The notes beneath the pieces were generated by a model. It was not told the DNA's origin. It searched no databases and saw only the letters and a list, made by a program, of their open reading frames with translations. A stretch of DNA of 64,000 nucleotides from Streptomyces sp. NBC_00464 (GTDB taxonomy: Bacteria; Actinomycetota; Actinomycetes; Streptomycetales; Streptomycetaceae): positions 6,014,001 through 6,078,000 of the forward strand of contig NZ_CP107899.1 of assembly GCF_036013915.1 (NCBI RefSeq). Direction: 5' to 3'. This document shows, piece after piece, positions 34,730 to 41,270 of this stretch. Both the position numbers and the translations under genes were made by a program. Within the stretch, counting starts at the first letter, position 1; every line of letters begins with the position of its first letter.

Positions 34730-37693
34730 GTGGGTATCGCACCGCCACCGCAGGACGCTGCCGTCGGCCGCCTGCTGCGCTGTGCCGCGGTCTTCCTGCC
34801 CGCTGCGCTCCCGCGCGAGGGGCGTATCGCGTTCTGGGACCCGGAAGGGCACCCGCTGCCCGACCCGGGCGATCTCCGGGGACCCGGTGCCGCGGTCCCG
34901 GCGGGCACTGCCGGACCTGCCGGACCTGCCGAGGCGGACGGATCGGGCATCCGGACCTCCGAGATCACGGTCGTCCGGCGCCATGGCGAGCAGGGGGACG
35001 TCCGCCCGAGCACCGTGCCCGCTCTACTGCTTCCCGTGACCGACGCCGTGCCCCTGCTGGCCCGTGCCCGCAACCAGCGGTCCGCCCACCCCGCCACCCG
35101 CTGCTGGGGTGCCGCCACGCTGCACGCGCTGCACCTGGTGTCCCGCGGCCGGATGCTTCCCGGACTGACCGCCGACGACCACGACGCCTGGCGGGCCGGA
35201 CCGCGTGACGCCGAGGACATCGCCCACCTGCGAGCCGTCGCCGCGGCCATGCCCGCCGAGGGATACGCGATCCCCTTCCCGGACCGTACACCCCTCCAGG
35301 TCCCCGACCCCGAGCCGCTCATCGGCTCCTTCCTCGACGCGGTGGCCGACACCCTGCCCCGGACCCCCGCGGCCGCCTTCGCCATGGGGGCACCGTTCGC
35401 GGCCCGGGAAGCCAGGCACCTGCCCGGCGCCCGGGAGTGGGCGGTGGAGGTCGCGGCCGGACTGGACGCGGGCGTACGGGTGTCGCTGCGCCTGGACCTG
35501 TCCGCGTACGAGCTCTTCGACACGACCGGCGCCGACGACAGTGCCGACGGCGGCGCGACCGACGGCAGGACACCGCCCGCCGCACGGCATGCCGGCGCCG
35601 CCGTCACCCAGGTCCACAGCCTCGCCGACCCCACCTACGTCGTGGACGCGGCCGCCCTGTGGAACGGCACGGCGGGCGAGCCCTTCGGCCCACGCGCCCG
35701 GATCGACGCCGTGCTCGCCCTGCGCCGCGCCGCCCGCGTCTGGGCCCCGCTGGAACGACTGCTGGACCAGCCCGTCCCCGACGTACTGGCCCTCACCGAG
35801 GACGAGTTGCAGGAACTGCTGGGCGCCGGCGGGGCACGGCTCTCGGCCGCCGGGGTGAGCGTGCACTGGCCGAGGGAGCTGGCCCGCTCCCTCACCGCCG
35901 CGGCGGTCGTGCGGCCCGCACCCGGCTCGGCCACCGACGGCACCTCCTTCTTCGACGCCGAACAGCTCTTCAGCTTCAACTGGCAGCTCTCGCTGGGGGA
36001 CCAGAAGCTGACCGAGGCCGAGATGGACGTGCTCGCGGAGGCACACCGGCCCGTGGTGCGGCTGCGCGACCAGTGGGTCGTCGTCGACCCCGCCCTCGTA
36101 CGCAAGGCACGCAAGCGGGAGCTGGGTCTGCTCGACCCCGTGGACGCACTCGCCGTCGCCCTGACCGGCAGCGCCGAGGTGGACGGCGAGCAGGTCGAGG
36201 CCGTTCCGGTCGGAGCACTGGCCGCGCTGCGCGCCCGCATCGTCGAGGACGACACCCTCATCGCACCGCCGCCCGGTCTCGACGCGACCCTGCGCGACTA
36301 CCAGCTGCGCGGCCTGGCCTGGCTGGACCGGATGACGTCGCTGGGCCTCGGCGGCTGCCTCGCCGACGACATGGGCCTCGGCAAGACCATCACCCTCATC
36401 GCCCTCCATCTGCACCGCGCCCACCCCGCGCCCACCCTGGTCATCTGCCCCGCCTCCCTGCTGGGCAACTGGCACCGGGAGATCAACCGCTTCGCCCCAG
36501 GCGTCCCCGTCCGGCGGTTCCACGGCACCGACCGCACCCTTACCGACCCCGACAGCGGCTTCGTCCTCACCACATACGGCACGATGCGCTCCAGCGCAGC
36601 CGAACTGGCCGCCCACAGCTGGGGACTCGTCGTCGCCGACGAGGCACAACACGTGAAGAACCCGCACTCCTCCACCGCGAAGGCCCTGCGCACCATCCCG
36701 TCCCCGGCCCGGGTCGCCCTGACCGGCACCCCCGTCGAGAACAACCTCTCCGAGCTCTGGGCGCTGCTCGACTGGACCACTCCCGGACTCCTCGGCCCCC
36801 TCAAGGCGTTCCGGGCCCGCCACGCCCGCATCGTGGAGAACACCGGAACCGCTGCCGGTATCGCCAACGACGAAGCGGTGGAGCGGCTCTCCCGGCTGGT
36901 CCGGCCCTTCCTGCTGCGCCGCAAGAAGTCGGACCCCGGCATCGCCCCCGAGCTGCCGCCCAAGACGGAGACCGACCACCCCGTCTTCCTCACCCGCGAA
37001 CAGGCCACGCTCTACGAGGCCACCGTGCGCGAGACCATGGCGTACATCGAGGCCTCGGAGGGCATCGCCCGGCGCGGCCTGATCATGAAACTGCTGGCCT
37101 CGCTCAAGCAGATCTGCAACCACCCCGCGCAGTATCTGAAGGAAGAACCGACCCGCCTCGCCGGCCGGTCCGGGAAGCTCGCCCTGCTCGACGAACTCCT
37201 CGACACGATCCTCGCCGAGGACGGTTCCGTACTCATCTTCACCCAGTACGTGACGATGGCCCGGCTGCTCTCCGCCCATCTCACCTCGCGCGCGATCCCC
37301 TCCCAGCTCCTGCACGGCGGCACGCCGGTGCCCGAGCGGGAACGGATGGTGGACCGCTTCCAGTCCGGCGAGGTGCCGGTCTTCCTGCTCTCCCTCAAGG
37401 CCGCCGGCACCGGGCTGAACCTCACCAGGGCCGCCCACGTCATCCACTACGACCGGTGGTGGAACCCGGCCGTCGAGGAGCAGGCCACCGACCGCGCCTA
37501 CCGCATCGGGCAGACCCAGCCGGTCCAGGTGCACCGGCTGATCGCCGAGGGCACCGTCGAGGACCGGATCGGCGAGATGCTCCTGGCCAAGCGGGCGCTG
37601 GCCGACGCCGTGCTCGGCACCGGGGAGAGTGCGCTGACCGAGCTCAGCGACCGCGACCTGGCCGACCTCGTTTCCCTGCGGAGGCCGTCATGA
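34730..37693 (+). CDS. SNF2-family ATP-dependent helicase (HelZ-like)
   Basis: 987-residue Swi2/Snf2 ATPase, a DNA translocase acting on protein-DNA complexes. The N-terminal ~500 residues are the actinobacterial SNF2-N extension (VHSLADPTYVVDAAALWNGT and AEQLFSFNWQLSLGDQKLT). The motor has Walker A DDMGLGKTITLI (~545), DEAQ (~637), TGTPVENNLSELWALL, and C-terminal helicase motifs LLHGGTPVPERE, LKAAGTGLNLTRA and WWNPAVEEQATDRAYRIGQ. The GTG at 34730 has AAGGGGAGG upstream. Its stop overlaps the start of the SWIM gene (ATGA). The M. tuberculosis HelZ/Rv2102 pair has the same arrangement as I recall it. Confidence 0.93.
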   Translation: MGIAPPPQDAAVGRLLRCAAVFLPAALPREGRIAFWDPEGHPLPDPGDLRGPGAAVPAGTAGPAGPAEADGSGIRTSEITVVRRHGEQGDVRPSTVPALLLPVTDAVPLLARARNQRSAHPATRCWGAATLHALHLVSRGRMLPGLTADDHDAWRAGPRDAEDIAHLRAVAAAMPAEGYAIPFPDRTPLQVPDPEPLIGSFLDAVADTLPRTPAAAFAMGAPFAAREARHLPGAREWAVEVAAGLDAGVRVSLRLDLSAYELFDTTGADDSADGGATDGRTPPAARHAGAAVTQVHSLADPTYVVDAAALWNGTAGEPFGPRARIDAVLALRRAARVWAPLERLLDQPVPDVLALTEDELQELLGAGGARLSAAGVSVHWPRELARSLTAAAVVRPAPGSATDGTSFFDAEQLFSFNWQLSLGDQKLTEAEMDVLAEAHRPVVRLRDQWVVVDPALVRKARKRELGLLDPVDALAVALTGSAEVDGEQVEAVPVGALAALRARIVEDDTLIAPPPGLDATLRDYQLRGLAWLDRMTSLGLGGCLADDMGLGKTITLIALHLHRAHPAPTLVICPASLLGNWHREINRFAPGVPVRRFHGTDRTLTDPDSGFVLTTYGTMRSSAAELAAHSWGLVVADEAQHVKNPHSSTAKALRTIPSPARVALTGTPVENNLSELWALLDWTTPGLLGPLKAFRARHARIVENTGTAAGIANDEAVERLSRLVRPFLLRRKKSDPGIAPELPPKTETDHPVFLTREQATLYEATVRETMAYIEASEGIARRGLIMKLLASLKQICNHPAQYLKEEPTRLAGRSGKLALLDELLDTILAEDGSVLIFTQYVTMARLLSAHLTSRAIPSQLLHGGTPVPERERMVDRFQSGEVPVFLLSLKAAGTGLNLTRAAHVIHYDRWWNPAVEEQATDRAYRIGQTQPVQVHRLIAEGTVEDRIGEMLLAKRALADAVLGTGESALTELSDRDLADLVSLRRPS

Positions 37694-38991
37694 GCCCCCG
37701 GCCCTCCTCCTCCGGCGCGCGGCCCGTCGCCCGGTCCCGGCCCGGCCCCGACGACTTGCGGCGGACCTTCGAGGCCGTGCCCGCACGCACCTCCGGCGAC
37801 GGCGAACCGTTCGCGGACAGCTGGTGGGGCCGGGCCTGGGTGGCGGCCCTGGAGTCCCTGTCGATGGACGCGCCGAGGCTCGACCGCGGACGCGCGTACG
37901 CGGACAGCGGGAACGTCGCCGCGATCACCGTCACCCCCGGGCAGGTCGTCGCCTATGTGCACGGCAGCCGCCCCCGGCCCTACCGCGCCGAGCTCCGGCT
38001 GCGCACGCTCACCGACCCCGACTGGGACACCTTCCTCGACGCGGTCGCCGCCCGCCCCGGCCACCTCGCCGCGCTGCTCGCCAAGGAGGTGCCGCACTCC
38101 CTCGCCGACACGGCAGCCGCCGCCGGCATCACCCTGCTCCCCGCGGCGGACGATCTCGACCCCGGCTGTTCCTGCCCCGACCGCGGCTGGCCGTGCAAGC
38201 ACGTGGCGGCGCTCTGCTATCAGATGGGCCGCCTCCTGGACGCCGACCCGTTCGTCCTCCTGCTGCTGCGCGGCCGGGGCGAGCGCGAGCTCCTGGAGGA
38301 CCTGGGCCGCCGCAACGCCGCACACTCCGCACGGGAGCGGCCCGCGGCGCCCGCCGCCCCGTCCGTACCCGCGCGGGAGGCGCTCGCCGACCGCTTCCTG
38401 CCGCCGCTGCCCGCCCCGTTCCCGGTGGAGCCGCATCCGGGCCAGCCGCCCTCGTACCCGGAATTTTCCGGCGCCAGGGACCCGCTCGCCCTCGACCAGC
38501 TCGCCACCGACGCGGCGGCCCGCGCCCACGCACTGCTCACCACCGGCCTCGACCCGATCGCCGGCCTCACCGCCTGGCAGGACGCGGTCCGACTGGCAGC
38601 CGCCCGCCCCACGGCCGGACTCACCGCCACCACCCGCGCTCTCTACCGCGAACTGGCATCCGCCACCGGCCGCAACACCACCGACCTGGCCCGGGCCGTG
38701 GCCGCGTGGCGTCAGGGCGGAGCCGAGGGACTGGCCGTCCTGGAGACACCGTGGGACCCCCCGGCAGGCCCCTTCGACCGAGCCCGCCCGGCACTCGCGG
38801 CGGCGGGCTTCCCGCGCTTCCAGCCGTGGCGCAACCACCTCACCCACCCCGGCGGCACGCTCCAGCTCCGCTTCGGCCACGACGGCCGCTGGTACGGCTA
38901 CGAGTCCGACCCCGGCGAGGACGAGTGGTGGCCCAGGGCCGCACCGGACTCCGACCCGGTAGGGGCGCTCCTGGAGCTCAGCGGCAGCTGA
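37690..38991 (+). CDS. SWIM zinc-finger protein, partner of the SNF2 helicase
   Basis: 433-residue protein. The SWIM motif is CSCPDRGWPCKH (C160, C162, C169, H171), a zinc-binding element for DNA or protein contacts, followed by VAALCYQMGRLLDADPFVLL. The N-terminal ADSWWGRAWVAALESLSMD and RGRAYADSGNVAAITVTPG are typical of the actinobacterial family. The start codon overlaps the SNF2 stop by 4 nt, so the two proteins are made together and probably form one complex. The open frame continues upstream to 35437 but that is the shadow of the helicase gene. Confidence 0.9.
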   Translation: MSPRPSSSGARPVARSRPGPDDLRRTFEAVPARTSGDGEPFADSWWGRAWVAALESLSMDAPRLDRGRAYADSGNVAAITVTPGQVVAYVHGSRPRPYRAELRLRTLTDPDWDTFLDAVAARPGHLAALLAKEVPHSLADTAAAAGITLLPAADDLDPGCSCPDRGWPCKHVAALCYQMGRLLDADPFVLLLLRGRGERELLEDLGRRNAAHSARERPAAPAAPSVPAREALADRFLPPLPAPFPVEPHPGQPPSYPEFSGARDPLALDQLATDAAARAHALLTTGLDPIAGLTAWQDAVRLAAARPTAGLTATTRALYRELASATGRNTTDLARAVAAWRQGGAEGLAVLETPWDPPAGPFDRARPALAAAGFPRFQPWRNHLTHPGGTLQLRFGHDGRWYGYESDPGEDEWWPRAAPDSDPVGALLELSGS

Positions 38992-39004
38992 CCCCGCCGG
39001 TGGA

Positions 39005-39313
39005 TCAGCTGTTCAGGAAGACGAGCAGGCCTATCAGCAGCACGGCAACGACGGGCAGCATGATGAGCCGCGCCTTGCGGAACGACTCGTTGTCCTGCTG
39101 CGCCAGCCCCCGGCCGGCCCCGTGGGCCGACGACAGGTGCTCCCCGGCCATGTCGACGAGCCGTTGGGTCGTCAGGAGCGACGGAGACCAGTCGCAGTGC
39201 GTACAGACGAGGAAGTCGCGGTACGGGTCGTACCGGAAGTCCCGCTCGATGTTGACCGTGAAGACCTGTCCCTGCTCGGTCGTCGCGGTGAAGTGACGTA
39301 CGGGCGTGCCCAT
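39005..39313 (-). CDS. Small tail-anchored protein with a C2H2-like motif
   Basis: 102-residue protein. The N-terminal part is hydrophilic and contains CTHCDWSPSLLTTQRLVDMA followed by GEHLSSAHG, spaced like a C2H2 zinc finger. A basic patch (FRKARL) precedes a C-terminal hydrophobic segment (IMLPVVAVLLIGLLVFLN) that ends the protein, so it should be tail-anchored with the finger in the cytoplasm. The ATG at 39313 has AGGGAGC ~8 nt upstream. It is divergent from the unknown gene at 39450, sharing a 136-bp gap. I do not recognise the family. Confidence 0.72.
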   Translation of the reverse strand: MGTPVRHFTATTEQGQVFTVNIERDFRYDPYRDFLVCTHCDWSPSLLTTQRLVDMAGEHLSSAHGAGRGLAQQDNESFRKARLIMLPVVAVLLIGLLVFLNS

Positions 39314-39449
39314 CTGGCTTGCTCCCTGCTGGTCGGCATCCGGTGCCCCGGCACCCGGCCGCGGAACAGTACCCGAGGATGTGCCGGGCCCTTCCCGTGC
39401 GGCAAAAACCGCTGGTGCGGCCGGTGTTGCTGTTGCTAGTTTCCTGGAC

Positions 39450-40181
39450 GTGGCGAAACTCAATCAGATCATCGCAGTGGAGAAGGGCGTCAAGTCCAAG
39501 GCTCACCAGGACCTGACGGCGGCGCATCACGGCCTCCAGAAGGCCGGTCTGCTGGCCGGGATCTCCCGGACGTACCAGCCGAAGGACGAGGAGGGCGAGC
39601 AACTGCCGCCCGAGTCGACCCTGGTGCAGGTCAAGGCCGAGGACGTGCTGCGGGAGACCGCGGCGACCCTCACCCGCCTCTTCGACGTGACCGCCACGAA
39701 GGACTGGGCGAACTGCGCGGCCCGAGCCGATGTCTCGGTCGACGGACGCGTCCTGGTGAGCGGCGTGCCGGTGTCGTATCTGCTCTTCCTGGAGAAGCAG
39801 CTCACGGACATCAACACCTTCGTCCGCAAGCTCCCGGTGCTCGACGCCTCCGAGGCGTGGGCCCAGGACCCGTCGACGGACTCCTGGAAGACCGAGCCGG
39901 TGCGGACCCTGCGGACGAAGAAGGTGCCCCGCAACCACGTGAAGGCGGAGGCCACCGAGAAGCACCCGGCGCAGGTCGAGGTGTACTACGAGGACATCCC
40001 GATCGGCTACTGGACGACCGTGAAGTTCTCCGGGGCGCTGCCCGCGCGGCGGATCAACGAGCTGCTCGACCGGGTGGAGAAGCTCCAGCAGGCCGTCAAG
40101 TTCGCCCGCGAGGAGGCCAACGGCGTGGACGTCACGGACCAGCGGGTGGGTGATGCGGTCTTCGGTTACCTCTTCGGATGA
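39450..40181 (+). CDS. Conserved-looking protein of unknown function upstream of the permuted tRNA-like RNAs
   Basis: 243-residue soluble protein, mixed alpha/beta, with no signal peptide or membrane segment. It begins MAKLNQIIAVEKGVKSKAHQ, contains two helical regions (DVLRETAATLTRLFDVTAT; RINELLDRVEKLQQAVKFAR) and a basic patch RTLRTKKVPRNHVKAEATEK. I do not recognise a catalytic motif; it may be the DUF7873 type, but I am not sure. The GTG at 39450 has no Shine-Dalgarno site; TGC-TAGTTT (extended -10) ends 7 nt before it, suggesting a leaderless message. The RNA array begins about 90 nt after the stop on the same strand with no terminator between, so the protein and RNAs are probably co-transcribed. 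Confidence 0.75.
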   Translation: MAKLNQIIAVEKGVKSKAHQDLTAAHHGLQKAGLLAGISRTYQPKDEEGEQLPPESTLVQVKAEDVLRETAATLTRLFDVTATKDWANCAARADVSVDGRVLVSGVPVSYLLFLEKQLTDINTFVRKLPVLDASEAWAQDPSTDSWKTEPVRTLRTKKVPRNHVKAEATEKHPAQVEVYYEDIPIGYWTTVKFSGALPARRINELLDRVEKLQQAVKFAREEANGVDVTDQRVGDAVFGYLFG

Positions 40182-40199
40182 GGTGACCGACCATGGAAT

Positions 40200-40241
40200 C
40201 CCCGGCGGCGGTCGACGCGGCCGGGGTGCGCGAGGAGCGCA
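40200..40241 (+). other. Tandem hairpins: possible degenerate third permuted unit
   Basis: CCCCGGC (40200-40206) pairs with GCCGGGG (40220-40226), the same acceptor arms as tRNA-like 1, and is followed by TGCGC-GAGGA-GCGCA (40227-40241), placed where a D-arm would be. The nine bases GCCGGGGTG recur at 40333-40341. There is no T-arm before it. It may be a decayed unit, or an alternative partner for the acceptor strand at 40299. Confidence 0.4.
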
Positions 40242-40270
40242 AAGCTGAAACTGAAGTTTGTCGTGAAGAC

Positions 40271-40364
40271 GCGGTTCAAGTGGAGGTTCGAGTCCTCCCC
40301 CCGGCACTTCCGTACCTCCCGTACGGTTGCGGGCCGGGGTGGCCCAAATGGCAGAGGCGGCCGC
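40271..40364 (+). ncRNA. Circularly permuted tRNA-like RNA 1
   Basis: The 3' half comes first: anticodon-stem 3' strand GCGGT (40271-40275), variable loop TCAAGT, T-stem GGAGG/CCTCC with loop TTCGAGT (40282-40298), acceptor 3' strand CCCCGGC (40299-40305), discriminator A, then CTTC. After a linker holding a small hairpin (CCGTAC/GTACGG) comes the 5' half: acceptor GCCGGGG (40333-40339), TG, D-stem GCC/GGC with 11-nt loop CAAATGGCAGA, G26, and anticodon-stem 5' strand GCCGC (40360-40364). Acceptor 7/7 pairs; anticodon stem 4 Watson-Crick plus one G-U, extendable by G40365-C40270. The break lies in the anticodon loop; the bases right after the stem are GA, so there is no U33 and no anticodon can be assigned. 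CCA is not encoded. Confidence 0.8.
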
Positions 40365-40439
40365 GATCAATCTCAGACTCTTGCTCCAGACTCAGCATGC
40401 GCCGCCTATCGCCGGATCAACCGGGCCCGTGCCCGTGCG

Positions 40440-40509
40440 CGTCGAGATGCCGGTTCGACTCCGGCCCGCGGAGCTTCGGTCTGCGGTCGTCTAAAGGCAG
40501 GACGCGGCG
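40440..40509 (+). ncRNA. Circularly permuted tRNA-like RNA 2
   Basis: Same permuted order as unit 1. 3' half: anticodon-stem strand CGTCG (40440-40444), variable loop AGAT, T-stem GCCGG/CCGGC with loop TTCGACT (40449-40465), acceptor strand CCGCGGA (40466-40472), discriminator G, then CTTC. The linker is only 7 nt and contains C-TTCG-G. 5' half: acceptor TCTGCGG (40480-40486), TC, D-stem GTC/GAC with loop TAAAGGCAG, G26, anticodon-stem strand CGGCG (40505-40509). Acceptor pairs 7/7 with one U-G; anticodon stem 5/5 with one U-G. In the non-permuted order none of these stems closes. No U33 follows the stem (AC), so identity is unknown. Confidence 0.8.
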
Positions 40510-40568
40510 ACATAAAACTGACACGGGACCTTTAAAAGTGCCGGCGTGCCGTACAGGCGGCAATCACA

Positions 40569-40599
40569 GGGCTCGGGGGCCGGCTACGCCCCCGGGCCC
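40569..40599. terminator. Terminator after the tRNA-like array
   Basis: 12-bp stem GGGCTCGGGGGC/GCCCCCGGGCCC with one U-G pair and a 7-nt loop, 60 nt after tRNA-like 2 and 24 nt from the stop of the convergent peptidase gene. A smaller hairpin TGCCG/CGGCA (40547-40562) precedes it. Confidence 0.85.
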
Positions 40600-40622
40600 G
40601 CTCCCGTTCCGGGCCCCGCACG

Positions 40623-41240
40623 TCATCCCGTCGCGCGCAGTGACACCCCGCGCCCGGCGAAGAAGCGCTCGAAGTCGGCCAGCGGCAGCTCCGCGGCCCG
40701 GGTCGCGGCCGTCGTGCCGGACGGGTTGTGGAAGTGGACGCCCGTCCCGTCGGCCGTGCGGGACGTCAGGAGCACCAGATGGCCACCGCGTCCCGGTGCG
40801 GGCCGCTGCGGGTGGCGGATCGCGTAGTGCACCGACGCCATGACGGACCGGCCCTCGTCCAGGAGGTCCAGGATCTCCACCGGTGCGAGATGACGGTGGA
40901 CCGCGGCTTCCAGGCCGTGCTTCTCGCGTACGTACGCGGCGAAGGGGGCGTAGACCAGTCCCCGGATCTCGCCGTCGCCGTCCTCGGTGTACGCGCCGTA
41001 CTCCAGCGCACCGTCCCGCAGCGCGAACAGCGACGGGGCGTCGGCGCCGAGCGCCATGCGCAGGCAGGTCATACCGCACAGATGGCCTGCCCAGCGCGCG
41101 TACTCCGCGGGCGACTTCGCGCCCGAGTCCGGCCAGGCGGGGTCGGAGGCCGGGTCCAGTCCGCCCTCGACGATCGGCCCGACGAGCTCGGACGAGGCGA
41201 ACTGGGTGTGCACGGGGACCTGGCAGGTGGGGCAGCTCAC
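40623..41240 (-). CDS. C39-like cysteine peptidase family protein
   Basis: 205-residue protein with a papain-like layout: the candidate nucleophile in WAGHLCGMTCLRMALGADAP (Cys ~54 or ~58), His in GGHLVLLTS (~159), and Asn in VHFHNPSGT (~175). The N-terminal CPTCQ adds a Cys pair that may bind a metal. Similar proteins are annotated as C39-family or BtrH-like; the substrate is unknown. No signal peptide, so cytoplasmic. It lies 30 nt downstream of the aminotransferase on the same strand and is convergent with the tRNA-like array. Confidence 0.75.
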   Translation of the reverse strand: MSCPTCQVPVHTQFASSELVGPIVEGGLDPASDPAWPDSGAKSPAEYARWAGHLCGMTCLRMALGADAPSLFALRDGALEYGAYTEDGDGEIRGLVYAPFAAYVREKHGLEAAVHRHLAPVEILDLLDEGRSVMASVHYAIRHPQRPAPGRGGHLVLLTSRTADGTGVHFHNPSGTTAATRAAELPLADFERFFAGRGVSLRATG

Positions 41241-41270
41241 GATCGGTCTCCGTTCATCTCCGGCGGCCGG

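Noticed and set aside
40220..40306. An ordinary linear tRNA gene of 87 nt (acceptor GCCGGGG/CCCCGGC, T-arm present)
   Set aside because: Acceptor and T-arm pair, but the D-loop is only 5 nt and no 5-bp anticodon stem with a 7-nt loop can be formed. The permuted pairing satisfies all four arms.
40333..40473. A linear tRNA joining the 5' half of unit 1 to the 3' half of unit 2
   Set aside because: The acceptor strands GCCGGGG and CCGCGGA do not pair and the anticodon strands do not match. Each half finds its partner only in the permuted order.
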